DNA of 64,000 bases from Erythrobacter sp. CCH5-A1 (GTDB lineage: Bacteria; Pseudomonadota; Alphaproteobacteria; Sphingomonadales; Sphingomonadaceae). The position numbers were made by a program, and so were the translations under genes. The stretch is from assembly GCF_001557115.1 (NCBI RefSeq), contig NZ_LSKQ01000174.1, positions 1 to 64,000 of the forward strand, written 5' to 3'. The notes below the pieces were generated by a model. That model was not told the origin of the DNA, ran no database searches, and saw only the letters and a list, made by a program, of their open reading frames with translations. This document shows, piece after piece, positions 15,868-23,867 of the stretch; position 1 is the first letter of the stretch; every line of letters starts with the position of its first letter.

Positions 15868-17346
15868 CTATGTGGTGGGCTGCGAAAGCGGGAACAAGGG
15901 GTGGAAGGCCCAGGGGTTGGGCTGGAAGTTGCGCAAGGTCCCGCGCACCAGCGACCAGCGCACGGGGACGCCGAGCGGAATGTAGACCTCGCTCTGGGCG
16001 AGCACCTTGTGCGCCTCGGCGAGCAGCACCTCGCGCTGCGCCGGATCGCGTGTGGCCTGCGCCTGCTTGACCAGCGCATCGGCCGCCGGCGCGCACAGCC
16101 CGGTGCCGAGGCGGCAGTTGAACTGGTTCAGGTACCACACCGGCGAGACATAGCGCGCGAGCGTATCGCGCAGCTCGAGGTCGGCGGGCTCGCCCGGCGC
16201 CGCGCGGCGGGTGGTCACGCCGATCGTGGCCCAGGCCTCGGCGAGCTGGCGGAAGAGGAGATCGCTTCCCTTGCCGCGCGGAAGCGCAACCCGCACCACC
16301 GCCTCGCGCCCCGGGCCTGCCCACGCCCGGATGCGGGCAGCGGCGGCCTCGCGGCGCTCGTCGATCGAGGCGCCGTTCCAGCGGTCTTGCCCATAGGTCG
16401 GCGCGGCGAAGGCCTCGGGCGGGACGATCCAGCTGTTGTCGCGCCAGCCGCCAAGGCCGAACGCCTGGATCAGCGCGGGCCGGTCGATCGCCATCGACAA
16501 GGCCTCGCGCCGCGACGGGTCGGCGAGCAGGCCCGCCTCGCGCCGCACCGTCAGCCCGAACAGGCCGACTGTCGGATCGACCTGGACAGTCCCGCGCGAC
16601 AGGGGCCCGGCCTCGGCGGTGGCCTCGGGGAAATCGACGATGCTGCCGCCCAGCACCAGATCGACATCGCCGCGCGCGAAGGCTTCGACCGCCTTGCCGG
16701 CCGGAAGCGCGCGGATCGCGACGGGGCGGGCGACCTCCTCCCAGTCCTCCCGGGCAGGCAACCCGCGGGTTTCCGGTGGAAGCGCCGAGAGCCGAGCGAC
16801 GGCATCATCCCGGCCCTCGCCGCGCGACATCGCCATCGGCCCCGCGCCGCTGCCGCCGCGGGTGAAGCCCATCTCGCTCTGGGCGAGCAGGCGCAGGAAA
16901 TCGGGCATCGGCGCGGTCAGCTGCACCTCGATCACCCGCCCGGTCATCGCGCGGATCGCACGGATATTGCCCAGGTCGAGCCCGAGCGAGGTGCCTTCCA
17001 GCTGCACGATCCGGCGCCGCAGCTGATCGCGCACGTCGCCCGCCTCGATCTCCTCGCCGCCCGGCCAGGTGCTGTCGCGCAGCCGGAAAATGTAGCTGAG
17101 GCCGTCATCGGTGACGATCCAGCGCTCGGCGATCGCGGGCACGACCTGCCCGGAGGCATCGAGCGTGACGAGGCCTTCATGCGTAGCGCCGCGCACTAGC
17201 TGTGCGGCCGGGGTCAGGCGCACGCCATCGTCGAACATGGCAGCAGGCGTGCCGATGACCGCGACCTCGATCGCCCCTTCGCCCGCTCCGAGGTTGCAGG
17301 ACGAGAGTGCCAGCACGGCAAGCGGAAGCACGCAGATTCGCATCAC
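15868..17346 (-). CDS. ABC-transporter substrate-binding lipoprotein, peptide/opine family 5
   Basis: A 492-residue extracytoplasmic solute-binding protein. The N-terminal signal ends in a lipobox with C17 (VLALSSC). Segments such as LVTLDASGQVVPAIAERW and YIFRLRDSTWPGG are typical of the SBP_bac_5 family that binds peptides, nickel or opines. No permease or ATPase gene is nearby, so it is an orphan binding protein or works with a distant transporter. Ligand unknown. Confidence 0.88.
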   Translation of the reverse strand: MMRICVLPLAVLALSSCNLGAGEGAIEVAVIGTPAAMFDDGVRLTPAAQLVRGATHEGLVTLDASGQVVPAIAERWIVTDDGLSYIFRLRDSTWPGGEEIEAGDVRDQLRRRIVQLEGTSLGLDLGNIRAIRAMTGRVIEVQLTAPMPDFLRLLAQSEMGFTRGGSGAGPMAMSRGEGRDDAVARLSALPPETRGLPAREDWEEVARPVAIRALPAGKAVEAFARGDVDLVLGGSIVDFPEATAEAGPLSRGTVQVDPTVGLFGLTVRREAGLLADPSRREALSMAIDRPALIQAFGLGGWRDNSWIVPPEAFAAPTYGQDRWNGASIDERREAAAARIRAWAGPGREAVVRVALPRGKGSDLLFRQLAEAWATIGVTTRRAAPGEPADLELRDTLARYVSPVWYLNQFNCRLGTGLCAPAADALVKQAQATRDPAQREVLLAEAHKVLAQSEVYIPLGVPVRWSLVRGTLRNFQPNPWAFHPLFPLSQPTT

Positions 17347-17420
17347 CCCTGCCTAGCAGGTTGAAACGCGGCGGTCAGCTTGGGGAGCGGCGCGGGGCCG
17401 CATAGTGCCCCGAAAATGGC

Positions 17421-17798
17421 TCAGATCTTGCGCAGAGTCGTAGGATGGGGCGGCAGAGGCGCGCGGTGGGCCCACGAAGGCTTGACCACGGCCGCGGCCG
17501 GATCATCGTCGCCCTGCAGCGGGCGGCGGGCCTTCTGCGAATCGATTTCCTCGTCGAAGGCGACGCCGAAGCGGTTGTCCTGCACCCACGCGACCGTCCC
17601 GCCTACCGCGCCGATATTGCGCAGCTCGACCATCACGCGATGCCCGCGCTGCACGCGCAGCTGGCCTTCGCCCATCATGCCGCCATCGGAAAGATTGCGG
17701 ACCCGCACACGGTAGGTCTCGGCGTTCTGTTCGACACGAACGTCAGCCAGCAGAAACAGGCTGTCGCGCGCGACACTGCGTGTTTCAACCCCCGTCAT
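17421..17798 (-). CDS. PilZ domain protein
   Basis: A 125-residue single-domain PilZ protein. The NLSDGGMM sequence (D/NxSxxG type) and the preceding arginines (YRVRVR) form the c-di-GMP-binding signature. The C-terminal 40 residues are proline-rich and probably disordered. The family acts as c-di-GMP effectors in motility, polysaccharide or cell-cycle control. It stands alone between the binding lipoprotein and dksA genes. Confidence 0.82.
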   Translation of the reverse strand: MTGVETRSVARDSLFLLADVRVEQNAETYRVRVRNLSDGGMMGEGQLRVQRGHRVMVELRNIGAVGGTVAWVQDNRFGVAFDEEIDSQKARRPLQGDDDPAAAVVKPSWAHRAPLPPHPTTLRKI

Positions 17799-18030
17799 CT
17801 TCCGGTTAACCTCCTGAGCCGAATAGTCATGCCGCCTGCGCGTAGGGATAAACTGTGCGAACCCGCGCTTGTGCTGCTTCGCTCGTGCGCCTTTCGCAGT
17901 TAACGGGCAGTAAAGTTTTACCCCCGTGGAGCGCTGACCTTGCCATGCGTCCCAAGGCGGAACAGGTTTGCCGGCATTGTTGAAAGATGGCTAGACACGG
18001 TGGCCGACCCATCCTTGTCCGCAGCCGCGA

Positions 18031-18492
18031 TCAATCGTCGCGCGAGACCTTTTCGCGGCGCTCGTGGGCTTCCTGCGCCTCGACCGTCATGGTCGCGACC
18101 GGACGGGCGATGAGGCGCCTGAGGCCGATCGGATCGCCCGTCACCTCGCAATAACCATATTCGCCGGAATCGATGCGCCGCAGCGCCGCATCGATCTTGG
18201 AGACCAGCTTGCGCTGGCGATCGCGGGTGCGCAGTTCGATGCCCCAGTCAGTCTCGCTCGAGGCGCGGTCAGTGAGGTCGGCCTCGCGGATCGGGCCATC
18301 CTGGAGCGATTGCAGCGTCTGCCCGGCGGCCGAGTGGATCGAGCGCTTCCATTCGATCAGCAGCATCCGGAAATAGGCCTGCTGGCGCTCGTTCATGTAT
18401 TCCTCGTCCTCGCTCGGGACATAGTCCGGAGCCAGAAGACGCTTGGCCTTTTCGAGAACATCAATGTCGTCAGACGCGGTGGATGGCATCAC
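18031..18492 (-). CDS. dksA: RNA polymerase-binding transcription factor DksA
   Basis: A 153-residue DksA. D75 and A77 (DRA) correspond to the coiled-coil tip residues D74/A76 of E. coli DksA that reach the polymerase secondary channel. The zinc finger is degenerate: relative to E. coli C114, C117, C135 and C138 the residues are C115, T118, T136 and A139, so it probably does not bind zinc. Single-cysteine DksA proteins are common in Alphaproteobacteria. The role is stringent-response control with ppGpp. Confidence 0.92.
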   Translation of the reverse strand: MMPSTASDDIDVLEKAKRLLAPDYVPSEDEEYMNERQQAYFRMLLIEWKRSIHSAAGQTLQSLQDGPIREADLTDRASSETDWGIELRTRDRQRKLVSKIDAALRRIDSGEYGYCEVTGDPIGLRRLIARPVATMTVEAQEAHERREKVSRDD

Positions 18493-18775
18493 GCACTCTC
18501 ATTTCGTGAGCCGCCGGGGAGACCGTCGCGTCCTGACGCCATGAATTTTTTCATTGGCTCACTTGGTCCCAGCAAGCGGAAGGCAATGCGCGCCCTATAG
18601 GCAAGGCCCCGAGGGCACACAAGCGGCTTTGGCAAGCATGTTGGGGGCAAAACTGCGCGGGAAAAGTCTGCCTGCACAAGGCGCAAACGGCGTTAACTAA
18701 TTTTTGACCATAATTGCCGCACCTTCGCTTCACGGAAGGTCGCCGAGGGGGGTGACCGGGTGAAGGGGACTGACA
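18493..18775. other. divergent intergenic region dksA / Sel1-like gene
   Basis: These 283 bases hold the promoters of two divergently transcribed genes. It is more AT-rich than its surroundings near 18695-18712 (GTTAACTAATTTTTGACC). No convincing -35/-10 pair, riboswitch or small gene was identified. Confidence 0.4.
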
Positions 18776-19096
18776 ATGAACATCATCGCAATCGGAGCCA
18801 ATGTCTCCCGCGAGAATGGTGACGAAGGCCTGATCGGCGGTTGGCTGGCGGGTGCCGCTCGCGGCGATGCGGGGGCGTGCTACGACCTTGGCGTCGCGTT
18901 TTCGACGGGGAGCAACGGGGCGCCCTGCGATCTGATCGAGGCGCACAAGTGGTTCAACCTCGCCGCCGCGCGCGGGCACGAGGAAGCCGCCCATTGCCGC
19001 GCCGACATCTCCGAGGAGATGACCGCGCGCGAGATCGCCGAAGCCCAGCGCCGTGCGCGCCAGTGGCTGGCCGAGGGTCGTCTGCGCGCGGCCTGA
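18776..19096 (+). CDS. Sel1-repeat protein
   Basis: A 106-residue protein with one complete Sel1/TPR-like repeat: DAGACYDLGVAFSTGSNGAP followed by EAHKWFNLAAARGHEEAA. A charged helical tail follows. Sel1 repeats mediate protein-protein contacts. No signal peptide is present. A partner cannot be inferred from neighbours; it is monocistronic. Confidence 0.82.
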   Translation: MNIIAIGANVSRENGDEGLIGGWLAGAARGDAGACYDLGVAFSTGSNGAPCDLIEAHKWFNLAAARGHEEAAHCRADISEEMTAREIAEAQRRARQWLAEGRLRAA

Positions 19097-19271
19097 GGCT
19101 TTGCGCGTCAGGTTGGAATAAAGGCATTTTCCTACCGCGATGGAATGCGGCACCGTCGGCGGATGGCCCGTCGCACGCATCTTTTCCGCGATCCTCAACT
19201 GACGTTGCGCGGCACCTGTTTTCCGCGTCTGGACAGTGTCTCATCTGTCTCCAACACGGCGGGAGACCGCC

Positions 19272-20411
19272 TCACTCGCCCTTGCGGAACGGGGTGCGGC
19301 TGCCGAGGTAGAGCTGGTCGCTCGCCACCCCCGCCCGCTCGCGCGCGAGGAAGTCGGCAACCGCGCTGCGGAACCCCGGATCGGCGATCCAGTGCGCCGA
19401 CCAGGTCTGCACCGGCTCGTAGCCCCGGGCGAGCTTGTGCCCGCCTTGTGCGCCTGCCTCGACCCGCGCGAGGCCGCGCGCGATCGCAATGTCGATTGCC
19501 TGATAGTAGCACAGCTCGAAGTGGAGGAAGCGCACCTCGCGCGTGCAGCCCCAGTAGCGCCCGTAGAGCGCATCGCGGCCCGCAAAGTTCAGCGCCCCTG
19601 CAATCGGCGTGGCCCCGTCATAGGCAAGGATCAGCACGATCCGCTCTCCCATCCTCTGCCCAAGCAGCGAGAAGGCCTCGCGGGTCAGGTAGGGGCTCCC
19701 CCATTTGCGGGCTCCCGTGTCCTGATAGAACACCCAGAAGGCGTCCCAGTGCTCCTCGCGGATCTCGGGGCCGGTCAGGTGGCGGATGGTGAGGCCTTCG
19801 GTGGCGGCGGCGCGCTCCTTGCGTAGGTCCTTGCGCTTCCTCGAGGAGAGCGCGGCGAGGAAGTCCTCGAAGGTGGCATACCCGCGGTTGAACCAGTGGA
19901 ACTGGATGTCGGCCCGCGGCATCCAGCCGCCCGCTTCGAACAGCGGGAGCTGGGCAGGGTCGATGAAGGTGGCGTGGGCGCTCGAGAGCTTGTTCTGGAG
20001 GCACACCGCCTCGGCGCCCTTGAGAAGGTGCGGGGCAAGGCTCGCGTCGGAGAGCAGCAGCCGCGGGCCGGTCGCCGGGGTGAACGGCGCGGCGATCTGG
20101 AGCTTGGGGTAGTAGCGTCCGCCCGCGCGGTGCCATGCGTCGGCCCAGGCGTGGTCGAAGACATACTCGCCCTGGCTGTGGCCCTTTGCGTAGGCGGGCA
20201 TGGCGGCGAGCAGGGTGCCGTCCGCGGCGGTGATGGCGATGGGCGCAGGCTCCCAGCCGGTGCCGGGGCCGACGCTGCCGGAGTCCTCCATCGCGGTGAG
20301 GAAGGCGTGGGAGACGAAGGGGTTGTCGCTGCCGCCGAGTGCGTCCCACGCGGCGGGGTCGAAGGCGCCGACGGAGGAGGCGATGCGGACGGTGAGCTCC
20401 GGCGCGCTCAC
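19272..20411 (-). CDS. GNAT/FemAB-like N-acyltransferase (DUF482 family)
   Basis: About 379 residues, resembling the peptidoglycan-recognition FemAB-like family seen widely in Alphaproteobacteria. Typical blocks are DNPFVSHAFLTAMEDSG near the N-terminus and LHFELCYYQAIDIAI and EAGAQGGHKLARGY in the C-terminal half. A GTG start at 20411 is preferred over an upstream ATG (20522), because it overlaps the GDPD stop in a GTGA junction like the other genes of this operon. The donor may be acyl-CoA or aminoacyl-tRNA; not determined. Confidence 0.85.
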   Translation of the reverse strand: MSAPELTVRIASSVGAFDPAAWDALGGSDNPFVSHAFLTAMEDSGSVGPGTGWEPAPIAITAADGTLLAAMPAYAKGHSQGEYVFDHAWADAWHRAGGRYYPKLQIAAPFTPATGPRLLLSDASLAPHLLKGAEAVCLQNKLSSAHATFIDPAQLPLFEAGGWMPRADIQFHWFNRGYATFEDFLAALSSRKRKDLRKERAAATEGLTIRHLTGPEIREEHWDAFWVFYQDTGARKWGSPYLTREAFSLLGQRMGERIVLILAYDGATPIAGALNFAGRDALYGRYWGCTREVRFLHFELCYYQAIDIAIARGLARVEAGAQGGHKLARGYEPVQTWSAHWIADPGFRSAVADFLARERAGVASDQLYLGSRTPFRKGE

Positions 20412-21136
20412 GCCAGCCCGTCCCCCTCGGCAATGAGGGCGTCGGCGAGCGCGAGGCCGGTGGCGCGGGTTTCGGGCGAGCGGACGGTCCAGGTGAGCAG
20501 CGGCCTTCCGCCTGCGCGCCACGCCGCCGCCTCGGGCCGCGCAAGGTCACGCACGTCGATGGCGAGGAAGTCGGGCTCAGCGGCGGTGACGGCCTCATGA
20601 GAGCGCCACACGCCCTCGAAGCCGTTCTCGTAGGAGTCGGTGCCGACAAGGCCGCGGGTGATATCGGGAGCCTCGGCCGCGAACCACATCGGCACGCGCG
20701 GATCGAAGCTCATAACCGCAACGTCACCATGATAGGAGTCCAGATGCTCTGCCACCACGCGACACGAACGCTCGACATCGTAGTCAGGGAGCGACTTCAC
20801 CTCGATCAGCAGCGGCACCCGGCCCGCCACCACTTCGAGGAACCGCGCCAGCCGCACCGGGCGCTGGTCAGTGCCAAGGAGGTGCAGTGCCTCGAGCTCG
20901 TCAGCGGTGCGCTCGGCCGCGACTCCGCTCTCGCCGGTCAACCGCGCGAGGTCCCAATCATGGAATACGATCGGGTGATCGTCGCGGCTACGCTGAATGT
21001 CGCACTCGATCCCCATGCCGCGGGCGATCGCGCCCTCGGCAGCCGCCAGCGAGTTCTCGGGCACGCCGGGGCCATGCAGCCCGCGGTGAGCGAACTCCCA
21101 CTGCGTCAGCCAGCCGGGGGCGGGCCTTACGATCAT
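20408..21136 (-). CDS. glycerophosphodiester phosphodiesterase
   Basis: A 242-residue cytoplasmic GDPD TIM-barrel. H17 and R18 (AHRG), E27 and N28 (PENS), E44 and D46 (ECDIQ), and H59 (FHD) match the catalytic histidines and metal ligands. It hydrolyses glycerophosphodiesters to glycerol-3-phosphate and an alcohol. No signal peptide is seen, so it is cytosolic. It overlaps the RidA gene upstream and the FemAB-like gene downstream by four bases each. Confidence 0.92.
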   Translation of the reverse strand: MIVRPAPGWLTQWEFAHRGLHGPGVPENSLAAAEGAIARGMGIECDIQRSRDDHPIVFHDWDLARLTGESGVAAERTADELEALHLLGTDQRPVRLARFLEVVAGRVPLLIEVKSLPDYDVERSCRVVAEHLDSYHGDVAVMSFDPRVPMWFAAEAPDITRGLVGTDSYENGFEGVWRSHEAVTAAEPDFLAIDVRDLARPEAAAWRAGGRPLLTWTVRSPETRATGLALADALIAEGDGLA

Positions 21137-21588
21137 GCCTTCAGAGCGACCACCGCATCGACTTCCACCGCCGCGCCGCGCGGCAGGGCGGGCACGCCCA
21201 CTGCGGCGCGCGCATGCTGTCCCGCGCCGCCGAAGACCTGCTCCATCAGGTCCGAGGCGCCATTGGCAACTTCCGGCTGCTGGGTGAAGTCGGCCGTGCA
21301 GTTGATGAAGGCACCCAGCTTCACCACCCGCTCGACGTGATCGAGCAGACCGGCGCTCTGGAGCTGCGCGAGGATCATCAACCCGCAGGCGCGCGCGGCG
21401 GCCTTGCCGTCCTCGACGCTCACATCATCGCCCAGCCGGCCGGTGACCACCGCCCCGTCGACGAAGGGCAGCTGGCCCGAGACATAGGCCATCCCGCCGC
21501 TCACCACCACCGGCACATAGCTGGCGACGGGCGCGGCGGCCTTGGGCAGGGTGATGCCGAGTTCGGCAAGGCGTGCGGTGTAGCTCAT
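21133..21588 (-). CDS. RidA/YjgF family protein
   Basis: A 151-residue RidA-superfamily protein (trimeric barrel). The C-terminal block HARAAVGVPALPRGAAVEVDA contains the arginine equivalent to R105 of E. coli RidA, which binds the imine/enamine carboxylate, so deaminase activity is plausible. The N-terminus (RLAELGITLP) is typical of the 150-residue subgroup rather than canonical RidA. It lies between HAD and GDPD genes in a tight operon. Confidence 0.9.
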   Translation of the reverse strand: MSYTARLAELGITLPKAAAPVASYVPVVVSGGMAYVSGQLPFVDGAVVTGRLGDDVSVEDGKAAARACGLMILAQLQSAGLLDHVERVVKLGAFINCTADFTQQPEVANGASDLMEQVFGGAGQHARAAVGVPALPRGAAVEVDAVVALKA

Positions 21589-21591
21589 TCG

Positions 21592-22212
21592 TCAGTCCTC
21601 CAGTTGGGCAAGCAGCCACGGCAGCGCCTCGTCCCAGCGGTCGATCCGCGAATGGGCGTGGCCTGCCTTGTGGGCGCAATCAATGGCATGGGCGATCATC
21701 GGCTCGCCGCACAGATGCAGCCGGGTCACATCGGGCACGATCTCGGCGACGCTCGCATGATGCTGGGCGAGATCGTCGATGAAGATCGCGCGGGTGGGCC
21801 GGTATTCCTCGATGATCGCCTTCAGCGGCGGGCCCTTGGGGCCCTGATTGGTGAACACCCGGGCATTGATCCCGACCTTGGCGAGCTGCTCGGCGCGGGC
21901 ATCGCGGTGGTGGTCGACGAGGTTCGTGAGGATCACCACGTCGGCCTTCTCGGCGAGCGTGTTGATCCCCTCGACCGCGCCCGCAATCGGCTTTTGCGAA
22001 TCCATCTCGTTGTCGAAAAAGGTCCTGAGCATCCGCCAGATATCGGGCGGGGCGAGCAGCTCGCCGCTTTCCTGCCAGCGCAGCGCCTCGGCGAAATTGT
22101 GGCCTTCGAGGTGGAAGCTGACGCCCTGCGAGCCTTCGAGCCAGGTCTTGAACGGCGCGACCATGTGCAGCAGCACTTCGTCGCAGTCGGAGATGATCAG
22201 GGGGCGGGTCAT
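21592..22212 (-). CDS. HAD-family hydrolase
   Basis: A 206-residue haloacid-dehalogenase-superfamily protein. D9 and D11 in IISDCDEVLL are the nucleophile and acid/base (DxD), VVILTNL is motif II and AIFIDDLAQHH is motif IV with two acidic residues. It is probably a small-molecule phosphatase of unknown substrate. The start overlaps the DUF3572 stop by four bases. Confidence 0.88.
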   Translation of the reverse strand: MTRPLIISDCDEVLLHMVAPFKTWLEGSQGVSFHLEGHNFAEALRWQESGELLAPPDIWRMLRTFFDNEMDSQKPIAGAVEGINTLAEKADVVILTNLVDHHRDARAEQLAKVGINARVFTNQGPKGPPLKAIIEEYRPTRAIFIDDLAQHHASVAEIVPDVTRLHLCGEPMIAHAIDCAHKAGHAHSRIDRWDEALPWLLAQLED

Positions 22213-22445
22213 GCTTGCAAAGCGTCCTTGGCGGCGACCAGTTCCTCGGGCGTGACGGCGAGGGCTTCGGCAGCGCGGATGAGATCGGGTTCGTGGTTGG
22301 CGAGAAATTCGAGCGCCGAAGCGAGGATCATGGGATCGCCGAGGCCGCTCCTCAGAGAATCGGGATCGAGGCCGGTGAGTTCAAGGTAGCGCGCGGCCCG
22401 GTCCTCGCATTCGAGCACCCAGCCGAGCGCCGCGAGCGCCAGCAC
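22209..22445 (-). CDS. DUF3572 family protein
   Basis: A small helical acidic protein of about 78 residues: ALAALGWVLECEDRAARYLELTG, then DPDSLR and LASALEFLANHE. These are recalled hallmarks of alphaproteobacterial DUF3572 proteins, of unknown function. The start is taken as GTG at 22445; no in-frame ATG lies upstream. It is the first gene of the minus-strand operon and is divergent from divK. Confidence 0.8.
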   Translation of the reverse strand: MLALAALGWVLECEDRAARYLELTGLDPDSLRSGLGDPMILASALEFLANHEPDLIRAAEALAVTPEELVAAKDALQA

Positions 22446-22540
22446 CTGCGGGCTTTGGGGGTCGGATGCGGGACGATGCGGGATTGTCCTGTCCTTCGGC
22501 TGGGGTTAGTTTAGAAACACGGGCGAAAGCGGGGCGTTCA

Positions 22541-22903
22541 GTGACAAAGCGGATCATGGTTGTCGAGGACAATGACCTCAACCGGAAATTGTTCTGTGAT
22601 GTCCTGCGCGCCAACGGCTTCGAGGTGGAGCCGGTGGCCGAGGGCGACAAGGTGCTCGACACGGCGCGCGCGGTCTCGCCCGATCTCATCATCATGGACA
22701 TCCAATTGGGCGGCATCTCGGGGGTCGACCTGATCGAGGCGGCCAAGCGCGACCGGCGGCTGGCTGCGATCCCGGTGCTGGCGGTAACCGCCTTTGCCGC
22801 CAAGGGCGACGAGGAGCGGATCCGTGCGGCGGGGGCGGAGGGCTATCTCTCCAAGCCGGTCTCGATCGGCCCTTTCATGAGCGCGGTCAACGCGCTGGTC
22901 TGA
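22541..22903 (+). CDS. divK: single-domain response regulator DivK
   Basis: A 120-residue receiver-only protein. E9/D10, the phospho-acceptor D53 (IIMDIQL), T83 (AVTAF) and K105 (SKP) are all present. Length and sequence (VVEDNDLNRKLFCDVL) follow Caulobacter DivK, which relays PleC/DivJ signals to DivL-CckA and so controls CtrA and cell polarity. The GTG at 22541 gives the canonical MTK N-terminus; an upstream ATG at 22466 would add an unsupported 25-residue extension. Confidence 0.9.
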   Translation: MTKRIMVVEDNDLNRKLFCDVLRANGFEVEPVAEGDKVLDTARAVSPDLIIMDIQLGGISGVDLIEAAKRDRRLAAIPVLAVTAFAAKGDEERIRAAGAEGYLSKPVSIGPFMSAVNALV

Positions 22904-22911
22904 CCCTCTCG

Positions 22912-23487
22912 TCAGCGCGGCGCCAGCGCCATCTCGGCGCCAAACACCAAGGCCGTCAGGCACAGGCCGAACATGAAGCTCCTGTAGGCATAGCCCAGGA
23001 AGCGGTACTTCTTGCGCTGGAGCACCTGGCCGTTCTGGTAGATGTCGTGCAGCATCAGGCGGAACACGGTCTCGTCGGCGCGCAGATCGGCGAGGACGGA
23101 GCGGGTCCACTCCTCTTCGTCCAACGTGGCGAAGTGGCCGAAGAACAGCCGGTTCGGGGCAGCTTGCACTCCTTGCGCCGACCTGCGCGGACCAACCGAC
23201 GGCAGGACGGCGGAAACGGCGCACATGGCCGAGACGAAGGCGAACACGGCCAGCACGATCAGGGACCACGGCAGGCTGCCGCCCTTCGCCTGACCGACGC
23301 AGATCGTGAAGACCAGAAACGTCGCCCCCATCAGCATCGAGGCCTTGCTGTCGGCCATCTGGCTCATCGACACGTTGATCTGCTGGACGGTGCGCACCAT
23401 GTGGATCGCATGGTTCGAGTAACCCGAAGGCGACAGCACCGAAGGTGACGCCCCGAGCCGATCCGCTTGCACTCCATCCTCGCTCAT
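22912..23487 (-). CDS. DUF5706 (Pycsar-effector-like) membrane protein
   Basis: A 191-residue protein with the SQMADSKASMLMGATFLV motif, a second hydrophobic segment (about 75-100), a soluble stretch rich in acidic/basic residues, and a final membrane helix. This layout matches the PycTM effector family, whose defence members depolarise membranes when bound to cCMP/cUMP. No nucleotide cyclase is adjacent; neighbours are divK (convergent, eight bases away) and sphingolipid genes. A chromosomal non-defence role is therefore likely. The ATG at 23487 has a GGGGGGA ribosome site. Confidence 0.78.
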   Translation of the reverse strand: MSEDGVQADRLGASPSVLSPSGYSNHAIHMVRTVQQINVSMSQMADSKASMLMGATFLVFTICVGQAKGGSLPWSLIVLAVFAFVSAMCAVSAVLPSVGPRRSAQGVQAAPNRLFFGHFATLDEEEWTRSVLADLRADETVFRLMLHDIYQNGQVLQRKKYRFLGYAYRSFMFGLCLTALVFGAEMALAPR

Positions 23488-23622
23488 AAAATCCCCCCGG
23501 ATCGGCATCCCCGCGCACGCGCGAGGCGGCGAAAGCTTGACAAGCCGCATCATCCGCCGCTTTGCACGCGTATTAGATTAGAGGGCAGCCGCCCGCCCAT
23601 CAAACCGAAAGCACGCCGCCTC

Positions 23623-23865
23623 ATGACCCCCGCAGACGTCGACGCCAGGATCCGCACGCTGATCGAGCCCTTCAACAAGAAGGGCATCGCCATCGAGGAC
23701 GCGACCACCTTTGCCGGTGATCTCGAGTTCGACAGCCTGACCGTGATGGATTTCGTCGCCGAGATCGAAGACGCGTTCGACGTGATCATCTCGATGAACC
23801 AGCAGGCCGAGATCGAAAACTGGGGTCAGCTCGTCGCGGCAGTCCACAAGCTGCAGGATAGCTGA
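23623..23865 (+). CDS. acyl carrier protein
   Basis: An 80-residue acidic four-helix carrier protein. S38 in EFDSLTVMD is the 4'-phosphopantetheine attachment site. It differs from housekeeping AcpP and sits two bases before serine palmitoyltransferase, so it probably supplies the acyl chain for sphingolipid synthesis. A longer frame is open from 23467, but the ATG at 23623 gives the family N-terminus. Confidence 0.92.
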   Translation: MTPADVDARIRTLIEPFNKKGIAIEDATTFAGDLEFDSLTVMDFVAEIEDAFDVIISMNQQAEIENWGQLVAAVHKLQDS

Positions 23866-23867
23866 TA

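Noticed and set aside
22912..23487. Pycsar anti-phage defence system
   Set aside because: Only the effector-like protein is present; no pyrimidine cyclase or other defence genes are adjacent, and neighbours are core genes.
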